DNA of 64,000 nucleotides from Fluviicoccus keumensis (GTDB taxonomy: Bacteria > Pseudomonadota > Gammaproteobacteria > Pseudomonadales > Moraxellaceae), in the NCBI RefSeq assembly GCF_004217445.1, contig NZ_SHKX01000010.1, forward strand, positions 310,001 to 374,000, written 5' to 3'. Below are positions 1 to 8,156 of the stretch, in pieces. Made by a program: the position numbers and the translations under genes. Numbering within the stretch: position 1 is the first letter of the stretch; each line of letters opens with the position of its first letter. The notes beneath the pieces were generated by a model. That model ran no database searches. It was not told where the DNA came from and worked only from the letters and a program-made list of their open reading frames with translations.

Positions 1-992
1 ATCTGGTCATTCAGCGCGCGGGCGACGGCATCGACCGCACCGATCTGCGGCACGCCGATCCCGGCAACAATACGGGTGGTGCAGATGGAGCCGGGGCCGA
101 TACCGACCTTGACCGCGTCCGCTCCGGCGTCCAGCAGCGCCAGTGCGGCCTCGCCGGTGGCGATGTTGCCGCCAATCACCTGCATGTTCGGGTAGTTCTT
201 CTTGATCCAGGCCACGCGATCGATCACGCCCTTGGAATGGCCGTGCGCGGTATCCACCACGATCACATCCACCCCGGCTTCAATCAGCGCCTCGGCCCGC
301 TGCGCGGTGTCCGCGCCGGTGCCGACCGCCGCGCCGACGCGCAGGCGGCCCTGCTCGTCCTTGCAGGCATTGGGGTACATTTCGGCCTTGCGGAAATCGT
401 TGACGGTAATCAGGCCCTTCAGCTTGAAGGCGTCATCAATGACCAGCACCTTTTCGATGCGGTGCTGGTGCAGCAGCGCCTTGATGGTTTCGGGGGACTC
501 GCCCTCCTTGACCGTCACCAGCTTGTCCTTGGGCGTCATGATCGCCGAGACCGGCTGGTCCAGACGGGTTTCGAAACGCAGGTCACGGCTGGTGACGATG
601 CCGACCAGATTGTCGCCCTGGACGACGGGAACTCCGGAAATCTTGTGGGCCTGCGTCAGCGCCAGCAAAGCATGGATGGTGGTTTCAGGACCGACGGTGA
701 TCGGATCCTTGACCATGCCCGCCTCGTACTTCTTAACGCGGCGCACCTGGGCGGCCTGGGCGGCGATGTCCATGTTCTTGTGCAGGATGCCGATGCCGCC
801 TTCCTGCGCAATGGCGATGGCCATGCCCGCTTCCGTGACGGTATCCATGGCGGCGGACACCAGCGGGATGTTCAGTTGGATGCCGCGCGTCAGACGGGTT
901 TTCAGACAGACGTCCTTGGGCAGGACTTCGGAGTAGGCGGGCAGGAGAAGCACATCATCAAAGGTGAGGGCTTCCTGAACGATGGTCAGCAT
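1..992 (-). CDS. guaB: IMP dehydrogenase, 5' part only
   Basis: Oxidises IMP to XMP with NAD+, the committed step of guanine nucleotide synthesis in the cytosol. The visible 330 residues begin MLTIVQEALTFDDVLLLPAYS, the usual N-terminus of the family. They continue through the barrel start (NIPLVSAAMDTVTEAGMA), the paired CBS domains (about residues 90-210) and the barrel loop GIGPGSICTTR that holds the catalytic cysteine. The C-terminal third lies beyond the left edge. The start at 992 is chosen by homology; an ATG seven bases upstream is out of frame. No good ribosome binding site is visible. guaA usually follows, but it would lie outside the window. Confidence 0.97.
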   Translation of the reverse strand, partial: MLTIVQEALTFDDVLLLPAYSEVLPKDVCLKTRLTRGIQLNIPLVSAAMDTVTEAGMAIAIAQEGGIGILHKNMDIAAQAAQVRRVKKYEAGMVKDPITVGPETTIHALLALTQAHKISGVPVVQGDNLVGIVTSRDLRFETRLDQPVSAIMTPKDKLVTVKEGESPETIKALLHQHRIEKVLVIDDAFKLKGLITVNDFRKAEMYPNACKDEQGRLRVGAAVGTGADTAQRAEALIEAGVDVIVVDTAHGHSKGVIDRVAWIKKNYPNMQVIGGNIATGEAALALLDAGADAVKVGIGPGSICTTRIVAGIGVPQIGAVDAVARALNDQ

Positions 993-1065
993 GGCGCATC
1001 ACTCACGGGCAGGAAAAGTCGTCAATTATATGCGCGTGAGGCGGCGGGGTAAAACAGGAATGGAT

Positions 1066-1111
1066 GAAAAAGGCCCCTGCTCCCGGAATTTGTCTCCGGA
1101 AGGCAGGGGCC
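1066..1111 (-). terminator. Rho-independent terminator of the lipase gene
   Basis: The arms GGCCCCTGC and GCAGGGGCC (1072-1080 and 1103-1111) form a 9-bp stem with a smaller inner CCGGA/TCCGG stem. On the minus strand this is followed by TTTTT. It sits directly downstream of the lipase stop codon and separates that gene from guaB. Confidence 0.85.
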
Positions 1112-1118
1112 GGGTGGT

Positions 1119-3368
1119 TTACGGCGCCGCGCAGGTGCTGCCGTCGCCTATCAGCAGGCAGGTGCCGTTGGACTTGAGGAAGCTGACCATTTCGCGCTGC
1201 ATTTCCAGGGTCACCGCCTGGAAGGCCGCCTTGTCAGCCGCGGAAGCCGCAGGATCGGGATGGGTCGGATCCAGCAGCGAGCCGTGCTTGCCGACACTGA
1301 ACTGCAGCCAGGTATGCAGGCCGCCGGCATTGAGGATGGCGCGCGGCGTCGGCGTGCCGTTCAGCTTGGTGGCGTCCGGGGTCAGGCCGAGGGTGCGGCC
1401 ATAGGGGTCGGTGCCCGCCATGAAGGAGCTTTGGGCCACCAGATCCTGAGCGGCTCCGGCCGGTCCGACCATGACGCTGTTGGGCACCACGGTGTCACCC
1501 AGCACTTCCGTCAGCAAGGTCGGATGGGCCGCCGAGGCCGCCGCTGCGTAATTGACCGGATCGCCGCTGTCCACGAGGGTTTGCGCCAGACGCATGAAGG
1601 TTTCGTAATCATCGGTTCCTTCCTTCACGCCTGCCGCGCCAAGCCCGCGGGAGATGATCGGACCGTAAGAACGCGAGCCGTCCAGCAGTTTGGCGATCGC
1701 GCCGCCGGGCACATACAGGGCCGCTGCACCAACCGTTTGCGAGGCCCCCTTGTCCGCCCCCAGGAACACGCCACCGACAATGCCTCCCAGGGAAATGGCG
1801 GCAAAGCGAACCTGGCTCATATCGATATCCGGCACGTTGTCGCCGTCCAGGTCCAGATTGGCCAGGCTCTTGCGCAGCGTCAGCAGATCCGCTGCCCCCT
1901 GACGCAGGTTGTCACGGCTGGTGATGGGACTGCTGAGGTTGATGAAATGCGTGCCGGAGCCGTCGGCGAGGCCGTCAGGGCCAGGCGCGCCGGTTGTGTT
2001 GTTCACGAGGTCAAGATCAAAGGTGCGCTCGCCCACGCCGGGGATCCGGAAGGCGCTTTCCGCGCCGGTTGCGGCGACGCCGTGCAACGGCAGGTCGATC
2101 GACACGCCAACCATGCCCGCCGCCGCCAGGGCGGGAGCCACCGCCAGCAGATCGGTGCGGTTACGGGTAATGCCGTGCTGGAAGATCACGACCGGCCATC
2201 CGCCGGCCGGCTTGGTGTGCAGGGAGGCCGCATTCGGCACGGTCACCAGCATCGGAATGGTTTCATCCGACTGCTTGACCGGCACCGGGAAGCAGGCGGT
2301 CGTGCTGGCGCTGGGGGCGCCGATCACACCGCCGCCGATATTGGCGCCGGCCGCGTACGCACCGCAGGGAATCAGGCTCAGGTGTTTGGCGGCAACATCC
2401 GGCTGGGTGGCGTCCGCGGCCCAGAAGGAGGTCAGCGGCAGGGTTGAATGGGTATCGCCGCCCGCCGTCTTGAGGTAAAAAGGCACTTTGGTGTAGCCGG
2501 CATAGATATCCGCCGTGGCGGGCAGCGCCGCCTGGACATCATGCGTGGTCATGCCGGTCGGCATGGCGGCAATAAGCTGGGCGGAGGCTGTCGCGGCCAG
2601 CCGGTCCAGCGACTTGGTGGTGCTTTCGGTGGTAAAGCGATAAGCCAGCACCAGGTCGTCCGCCGCTACATGGCCGAAAGTAGCCAGCAGCGCCACGGAG
2701 GGCTGGATAATCTGCGAGCGCAATCCTTCCAACTGGGCCAGCTTGACCGGATCGGTGTACTGCGCCAGGAGCGGATCGGTCTGATCGGCAACTTTGGTGC
2801 TGCTGGAAAGTATCTTGAACATCGGGCTGGGATAAAGCATGCCGCCGTCGCGGGTGCGAACGCCTTTCTTCAAGCCGACCAGATAAGTGGTCGAAGGCGC
2901 CAAGGGCTTCAACGGCTCGATCAGGATACGGGTCCGCTGGCGGTTGATTTCCTCGCCGGTTTTATCCGGGACCGTCGCCGACTGCACGGTAAAATCCTCG
3001 CCCGCTTTCAGGATGACGCCGGTCGACAGATTCACGATCACCAGATTGGCGGCCACGGTATCCATATCCAGGAAACCGAAAACATCAATGAAGCCGGACG
3101 CGGTTGTCGAGAACCCGTCCAACTGGTTGATCTGGGCAACCAGGGGGTTCGTGGCCGCTCCCGGAATATTCAGGGTCGGCGTCGCCGCCCCGGCAAACAG
3201 CCCGTCAAAGGGGAAAGGGATCACTGTCGGATTTGTACCCAAGGGCAGCGGGTCGAACCCCGCCATGACATCCACCGAGCCGCTCTGACTCTCCTTGTCC
3301 TCGAAACAGCCCGTCAGCAACAGGGCAACGGACAGGACGGCCGCCGACAGGCGAGTAGTTCTCATCAT
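1119..3368 (-). CDS. Large lipase lipoprotein (VolA/Pla-1-cef type)
   Basis: Predicted surface or outer-membrane lipase/lysophospholipase of 749 residues. A lipoprotein signal ends in LLLTGC (Cys21). The N-terminal half (FDPLPLGTNPTVIPFPFDGLF) matches the N-terminal domain of bacterial virulence-factor lipases. The C-terminal half is an alpha/beta hydrolase with an HG oxyanion motif (PVVIFQHGITRNR) and a nucleophile elbow AISLGG. The elbow has Ala where most lipases have Gly (GxSxG), so catalysis should be checked. The start at 3368 is chosen because GGAG lies about 9 bases upstream and it places the signal peptide correctly; a longer frame to 3431 adds 21 residues without a signal. The gene is monocistronic with its own terminator. 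The substrate is inferred from the family. Confidence 0.8.
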   Translation of the reverse strand: MMRTTRLSAAVLSVALLLTGCFEDKESQSGSVDVMAGFDPLPLGTNPTVIPFPFDGLFAGAATPTLNIPGAATNPLVAQINQLDGFSTTASGFIDVFGFLDMDTVAANLVIVNLSTGVILKAGEDFTVQSATVPDKTGEEINRQRTRILIEPLKPLAPSTTYLVGLKKGVRTRDGGMLYPSPMFKILSSSTKVADQTDPLLAQYTDPVKLAQLEGLRSQIIQPSVALLATFGHVAADDLVLAYRFTTESTTKSLDRLAATASAQLIAAMPTGMTTHDVQAALPATADIYAGYTKVPFYLKTAGGDTHSTLPLTSFWAADATQPDVAAKHLSLIPCGAYAAGANIGGGVIGAPSASTTACFPVPVKQSDETIPMLVTVPNAASLHTKPAGGWPVVIFQHGITRNRTDLLAVAPALAAAGMVGVSIDLPLHGVAATGAESAFRIPGVGERTFDLDLVNNTTGAPGPDGLADGSGTHFINLSSPITSRDNLRQGAADLLTLRKSLANLDLDGDNVPDIDMSQVRFAAISLGGIVGGVFLGADKGASQTVGAAALYVPGGAIAKLLDGSRSYGPIISRGLGAAGVKEGTDDYETFMRLAQTLVDSGDPVNYAAAASAAHPTLLTEVLGDTVVPNSVMVGPAGAAQDLVAQSSFMAGTDPYGRTLGLTPDATKLNGTPTPRAILNAGGLHTWLQFSVGKHGSLLDPTHPDPAASAADKAAFQAVTLEMQREMVSFLKSNGTCLLIGDGSTCAAP

Positions 3369-3458
3369 TTTTACCGCTCCGTTCTTATTATTTACCCACA
3401 GAGTTATAGTCGCTCGGTCAAGGCTCCGCAATGCAACATCTGTTAAGAATGCACCGGT

Positions 3459-3830
3459 TTAGCGGCCGTCAATCGCCTTGTCCATCTGTGCCTGCCGGGC
3501 CTTGGCCTGCTGTTCCTGCATTTCACGCCCCATCTTCTGCAGATAATGCTCCTTGGGCGCTTCTTCCACCGGCTTGGGTGGCTCAGGCAGAGGTTCAAGT
3601 CGCCCGATCTTGGACGTGTCCACATCGACACGGCGGCCATCCTTACGGCCATTCCTGTCGCCATAATGCACAGTGCCATCCTTGTCGCGCCAGGAGTACA
3701 CATCCTGGCTGACGGCCGGACGCTGCTCGGGCGCCGCAGCCCAGTCCTTGATTTCCTGACGCTTGATCCAGCCCGCGGCGGCAAGACCCGCCACCAGAGC
3801 GACCAGCGCCAGCTTTGCACCAGACGACAT
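3459..3830 (-). CDS. DUF4124 domain protein
   Basis: Small envelope protein of 123 residues. An N-terminal hydrophobic segment (LALVALVAGLAAAGWI) is followed by the DUF4124 signature (VYSWRDKDGTVHYGDRNG, about residues 45-62) and a Pro/Glu/Lys-rich coiled-coil-like tail (MGREMQEQQAKARQ). DUF4124 proteins are common in beta- and gammaproteobacteria and their role is unknown. AGGAG sits 7 bases before the ATG, which fixes the start inside a longer open frame. It is divergent from the M23 peptidase gene, with 70 bases between the two starts that must hold both promoters. Confidence 0.75.
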   Translation of the reverse strand: MSSGAKLALVALVAGLAAAGWIKRQEIKDWAAAPEQRPAVSQDVYSWRDKDGTVHYGDRNGRKDGRRVDVDTSKIGRLEPLPEPPKPVEEAPKEHYLQKMGREMQEQQAKARQAQMDKAIDGR

Positions 3831-3900
3831 AACAATCTCCTGAGGATTTTTGAATTCCGGCGCGATAGGATACCGCCCTACCCTGTCCGGCTCAAACGTA

Positions 3901-4725
3901 ATGAAACAACTGCCCCTGTATCTGTGGCCCGCTTGCCTGCTGGTCGCCAACGTCCACGCCGCCGCCCTGCCGCGAGACCAGCGCACGCCCGGCGGCGTCG
4001 CGGTGCTGACTGTCCCCGAATACCTGCCGGCCGATGTCCGGATTTTCTTGTCCGGCATGGAGGTTCCCGTCATCGCGGGCGCCATGGAGCGCAAGGCGAT
4101 TGTCGGTATTCCGATGTCGCAGCCGCCAGGCGAAGTCTCGCTTGAGGCGCGCAGCGCCAGCGGCAACGACAGCCTGTCATTCACGGTGAGCGGCAAGGAC
4201 TATCCCGAACAGCACATTACCCTGAAAACGCAGGAACACGTGACGCCCTCCCCCGAGCAGCTGGCGCGCTATGAGCGCGAGGCGGCGGAGCAGAATGCCG
4301 TTTACCGGCATTATGAGCCGGGACAACCCGCCTGGCCCTCTTTCAAATTGCCGGGCGTCGGTCCGTTCAGCAGCCCCTTCGGCCTGAAGCGCTTTTTCAA
4401 TGGTGAGCCAAGGGCGCCCCATGCCGGACTGGATATCGCCATCGCCGAAGGGGTCCCGGCGCGCGCGCCCGCCGACGGCAAGGTGGTGCAGACCGGGGAT
4501 TACTTCTTCAACGGCCAAACCGTAATGATCGATCATGGCAACGGCGTCATCTCCATGCTCTGCCACCTCAGCCGCATCGATACCAAACCCGGCCAGACGG
4601 TCAAGCAGGGCGACATCATCGGCAAGGTGGGGCACACCGGCCGGGCGACCGGACCGCACCTGCACTGGACCGTCAGCATCAACAATGCCCGCGTCGACCC
4701 CCTGCTGCTGCTGGACGCGCCATGA
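3901..4725 (+). CDS. M23 family metallopeptidase (secreted murein endopeptidase)
   Basis: Periplasmic peptidoglycan peptidase of 274 residues. A signal peptide (about residues 1-19, ending VHAAA) is followed by an N-terminal all-beta region and a C-terminal LytM/M23 domain from about residue 150. The zinc and catalytic motifs HAGLD and GPHLHW are intact, so it is probably an active endopeptidase rather than a degenerate activator. The ATG at 3901 gives a clean signal peptide; an upstream in-frame start at 3850 would not. Its stop overlaps the next gene's ATG (ATGA), so the two are translationally coupled. Confidence 0.88.
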   Translation: MKQLPLYLWPACLLVANVHAAALPRDQRTPGGVAVLTVPEYLPADVRIFLSGMEVPVIAGAMERKAIVGIPMSQPPGEVSLEARSASGNDSLSFTVSGKDYPEQHITLKTQEHVTPSPEQLARYEREAAEQNAVYRHYEPGQPAWPSFKLPGVGPFSSPFGLKRFFNGEPRAPHAGLDIAIAEGVPARAPADGKVVQTGDYFFNGQTVMIDHGNGVISMLCHLSRIDTKPGQTVKQGDIIGKVGHTGRATGPHLHWTVSINNARVDPLLLLDAP

Positions 4726-5378
4726 GGGACTGGCTGGTGATCGGGTTAACCGCCCTGCCGGCCGATACCGCGCAGGTGCGGCGCACGCTGGCGGCGTTGC
4801 CCCCGTCACTGCTGCCGCCGGCGGCTGGGACCTGGCACGAAAACAAACGGGCGGGGTTTGCCGCCAGCCGGACCCTGCTGCTTTCAACCGTCGCGCAGCT
4901 GCCGCCGGAACTGCGCCCCGCCGATGCTGTCGCAAGCCTGCGCGATCGAACCGCCGGACCGCCTTGGTGGAGCGTCAGCCATACGGCGGGATTCGCCGCC
5001 TGCGTCTGGTCGACGGCCGGGCGTTGCGGGATCGATATCGAATCCGCCTCCCGCACGGTCAACGGCGGAGCGGTCATGGCGCGCTATTTCGCGGCGGAGG
5101 AGCAGGCCTGGCTGTCCGGCCTGCCGCCCGAAGCGCGGCAGACCCGCTTCCTGGATCTCTGGACCCGCAAGGAAGCCGTCATCAAGGCGCTGGGACGCGG
5201 CATTGCCGGTCACCTCGACCGAATCGTCTTTGGGCCGGAACGGAACGAACCGGTCCGCCTGCCCGCCGACTGCCCTGACGTATCCCTGCATGTGAGGACG
5301 GAAATGATCTCCGGACTTCATCTCGCCATCGCGTGGCAAGGCGATGGCGACGTGCACATCCTGCGCTCAGGTTTCTAG
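4722..5378 (+). CDS. 4'-phosphopantetheinyl transferase, Sfp type
   Basis: Transfers the phosphopantetheine arm of CoA to carrier-protein serines. The 218 residues carry the family signatures: WWSVSHT, the Mg-binding GIDIES, and FLDLWTRKEAVIKALG. Length and motifs match the Sfp/EntD/HetI superfamily. No NRPS, PKS or carrier-protein gene is in the window, so its substrate may be encoded elsewhere or may be the fatty-acid ACP. It overlaps the M23 gene by 4 bases, and its 3' end overlaps the convergent histidine kinase gene by 12 bases. Confidence 0.9.
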   Translation: MRDWLVIGLTALPADTAQVRRTLAALPPSLLPPAAGTWHENKRAGFAASRTLLLSTVAQLPPELRPADAVASLRDRTAGPPWWSVSHTAGFAACVWSTAGRCGIDIESASRTVNGGAVMARYFAAEEQAWLSGLPPEARQTRFLDLWTRKEAVIKALGRGIAGHLDRIVFGPERNEPVRLPADCPDVSLHVRTEMISGLHLAIAWQGDGDVHILRSGF

Positions 5379-7256
5379 CCAGGCTCCCAGCAGCATCTCC
5401 AACTGCTGGCGGCGGAACGGTTTGCCCAGCACAGCGTCCATCCCCGCCTCCAGGCACGCGGTTTCATTATCCGGACTGGCGTTGGCCGTCAACGCAATGA
5501 TCGGCAGGCGGCGGTCGTGCTCCTGATTCCGCCACAGCCGGGTGGCTTCATAGCCATCCATGACCGGCATCTGGCAGTCCATCAGCACCAGATCGACCTC
5601 GCCGGAATGCAGGCTGTCCAAGGCCTCCTTGCCGTTGTTGGCCGTCAGCACGGTGCAGCCGGCCGCCCGCAGCATGGCCTCGGCAACCTTGCGATTGGCC
5701 GGATTGTCATCCACCACCAGCACCCGGGCGTCAAACGCCGACTTGCGCGGCGGCGCTTCCACCGTCAGCCCCTCGGGCGCATGTTCATGACTGATCGGCA
5801 GGGCGACTTCAAAACAGAAGCAGGTCCCCACCAGGGGTTCACTCTCCACCCGCAGGTCGCCCTGCATCAACCTTGTCAGGCGACTGGCGATGGTCAATCC
5901 CAGCCCGGCCCCGCCATAACGGCGGCTGTGAGAGCGGTCAACCTGCATGAAGGGTTCGAAGACATGCGGCAACGAGGATGCGCTGATGCCGATACCGGTA
6001 TCGAACACTTCGCACAACAGGTGCGCCTGCACCTCGTTGAACTGGTTGATCCGCACCCGCAAGCCCACTCTTCCCTTGTCGGTAAACTTGATGGCGTTGT
6101 CGATCAGCTTGCGCAGCACCTGGCTGATCCGCACCTCGTCCCCCCGCAGCCAGAGCTGGGTCTGTCCTTCCAGCTGCACGTCCATTTCCAGTCCTTTGCC
6201 GTGGGCTTCCGGCATGCAGGCGCTGCGCAGCGACTCCACCAGCGCCGCCGGGCTGAAGTCGCGCAATTGCAACATCAAACGACCTTCATCCAGCCGGGAG
6301 AAATCCAGCACATCGTCCACCAGGCGGCGCAGGTCGTTGGCCGCCTGCGAGGCCAGTTGGCCATACTCGCGCTGCTCGCTTTCCAGGGAACCGCTGTTCA
6401 GCAACTGCAGGCTGCCCAGAATGGCATTCAGCGGCGTTCGCAGCTCATGGCTCATCATCGCCAGAAATTCCCCCTTGGCCTGGCTGGCCTTGTCCGCACG
6501 CGTACGTGACTCGATCAGTTCCTCGGTATATTTCATCTGCAGGGAGCGGTGCTCTTCCAGCATGGATGCCAACAGGTTCAGGTGATAGGCGAGCACCCCC
6601 AATTCACCTTCATGGGCGATGCTGACCCGGGCCTCGAAGTGACGGTTCTTCAGCGCGCCCACCATGCCGATAATGGACCGCAGCGGCGCTTCCAGATCCC
6701 GCGCCATCAGCCCGCCCAGCGCCAGGATGGGCGCCAGGGCCAGCAATCCCAGAAACAGGCTGTTGAGCGGGATGCTCTGGATCTTGTCGAGCATATAGCG
6801 CCCGCTGATGCCGATCTCAACCTTGCCAACCGCCGGATTAGGACTGCTGGCCTGCCCCGCCACCAGCAAATCCTGATTGTCGAGGGCGATGCTTTGCTGA
6901 TGGATCGTGGCCAGATAACGATGCCACTCGGACGGGGTGCCGGCATCCGGTTTCTGACGGCTCAGCAAGACGCGGTTGTCCATGTCGAACAAACGCACGG
7001 AAACCACGCCGGGCTGCTTCAACAAGCCCTGCACCTGCCCTTCCAGACTGTCCAGATTCCCGGAAATCACCGCGTAATCCGCCGCCGCCGCCAACTGGGT
7101 TGCCATCAGCACCCCGGACTGCTCAAGCTCATGACGCGAATCACTCAACCGGGCATAAACGTGATAGCCCATCAGAACACAAAGCATGAGCAGCGCCGGC
7201 GCCAGGGCAAGCACCAGGGTCCGTCGCCGGAGGCTCCACTTGGACATCAGGGCCAT
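5367..7256 (-). CDS. Hybrid sensor histidine kinase with receiver domain
   Basis: Inner-membrane sensor of 629 residues. TM1 (about 14-32) and TM2 (about 166-184) flank a periplasmic region of roughly 130 residues. A HAMP-like linker follows, then the H box (SHELRTPLNA, His270), the ATPase boxes DTGIGIS and GGAGLGLTIA, and a C-terminal receiver (VLVVDDNPANRK; phospho-Asp in LVLMDCQMPVMDGYEA; Lys in GKPF). There is no HPt domain, so phosphate must pass to a partner encoded elsewhere or the receiver is autoregulatory. The start overlaps the end of the upstream binding-protein gene by 10 bases; an ATG three codons later is also possible. The binding protein is the obvious candidate ligand presenter. 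Confidence 0.9.
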   Translation of the reverse strand: MALMSKWSLRRRTLVLALAPALLMLCVLMGYHVYARLSDSRHELEQSGVLMATQLAAAADYAVISGNLDSLEGQVQGLLKQPGVVSVRLFDMDNRVLLSRQKPDAGTPSEWHRYLATIHQQSIALDNQDLLVAGQASSPNPAVGKVEIGISGRYMLDKIQSIPLNSLFLGLLALAPILALGGLMARDLEAPLRSIIGMVGALKNRHFEARVSIAHEGELGVLAYHLNLLASMLEEHRSLQMKYTEELIESRTRADKASQAKGEFLAMMSHELRTPLNAILGSLQLLNSGSLESEQREYGQLASQAANDLRRLVDDVLDFSRLDEGRLMLQLRDFSPAALVESLRSACMPEAHGKGLEMDVQLEGQTQLWLRGDEVRISQVLRKLIDNAIKFTDKGRVGLRVRINQFNEVQAHLLCEVFDTGIGISASSLPHVFEPFMQVDRSHSRRYGGAGLGLTIASRLTRLMQGDLRVESEPLVGTCFCFEVALPISHEHAPEGLTVEAPPRKSAFDARVLVVDDNPANRKVAEAMLRAAGCTVLTANNGKEALDSLHSGEVDLVLMDCQMPVMDGYEATRLWRNQEHDRRLPIIALTANASPDNETACLEAGMDAVLGKPFRRQQLEMLLGAWLET

Positions 7257-8119
7257 GTCGGCAGCTCCTCAAAACGGATCAATCGCTCCAGTTCCTTGGC
7301 GGACGGGATTGTCAATCCCATGGCTTTGGCAACCTGCGCATTGAGGCTGACGCTGAGTTGCCGGACCCGACTGGGAGCCGGCAACTTGCCGTTACGAATA
7401 AAGTGGTGCACTTGCGAAGCTATCCCTTCAGCAATGGCGGTCGTGGGGGCGTAGAGGGTCGCCAGCGATCCGGCCTGGACAAAGGCGGGGCTGGGACCGA
7501 CGAAGACTTTGTTTTGGCGGTAGGCCGCCAGCAGAACGAGGCGGATACTGTCGCGGTTGTAGATATCGGGATCCGGCTGCGCCAGCAATACATCCGAGCC
7601 GGCGGCCAGCTCGGCCACCTGCCGCGCCAGACGGCTCTTGTCCGCCATCAGGTAGCGGACATCAATCGACTGTTCGGACGCGTATTGGCGGAACGTCCGT
7701 ATCCAGGAGGCATCTTCCGGATTGCTGACCAGCATGCCGATACGGTTGGTGCCGGGCAACAGATAGCGAATCAACGCCAATTGGGCAGCCAGACTGGGCG
7801 CCCAGTACAAGGCGCCGTCCTGCTTTTGCAATTGGGTATTGGAAGGCGAGGGAGTCAGCAGCAAGGCGGGGGGACGGCTTTCAGGAAGGCGGCGGAATGC
7901 CTCCCCGCTCAAAACCACCAACAGTTGAACATCAGGCAACACCGTCGGGGAGGTCACCAACTCCGCCTCGTCACCCAGCAGTCCGCCAAGAGCGCGAACC
8001 AGCTCCTGGGCTTCGCCATCGGGATTGGCGACCACCTGAATCCGGGGGAGCGCGAAGGCCCCCAGACTCAGCCAGGCACATCCGAGAAAGATCAGAAGCC
8101 GGATCACTTTCCTTGTCAT
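7247..8119 (-). CDS. Orphan ABC-type periplasmic substrate-binding protein
   Basis: Exported protein of 290 residues with a signal peptide (LIFLGCAWLSLGAFA), then a periplasmic-binding-protein fold resembling the ABC_sub_bind/TrpX family. Recognisable stretches are NRIGMLVSNPEDASW and GSDVLLAQPDPDIYN. No ABC permease or ATPase gene is nearby; instead it lies between a TonB receptor and a sensor kinase. This suggests it delivers a ligand to the kinase rather than to a transporter (inference). The start at 8119 has AAGGAG 8 bases upstream; an upstream in-frame start at 8143 lacks one. The last 10 bases overlap the kinase gene. Confidence 0.8.
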   Translation of the reverse strand: MTRKVIRLLIFLGCAWLSLGAFALPRIQVVANPDGEAQELVRALGGLLGDEAELVTSPTVLPDVQLLVVLSGEAFRRLPESRPPALLLTPSPSNTQLQKQDGALYWAPSLAAQLALIRYLLPGTNRIGMLVSNPEDASWIRTFRQYASEQSIDVRYLMADKSRLARQVAELAAGSDVLLAQPDPDIYNRDSIRLVLLAAYRQNKVFVGPSPAFVQAGSLATLYAPTTAIAEGIASQVHHFIRNGKLPAPSRVRQLSVSLNAQVAKAMGLTIPSAKELERLIRFEELPTWP

Positions 8120-8156
8120 ATGCACGACTCCTTGTGCGGCCATTCAGAAGGTCTGA

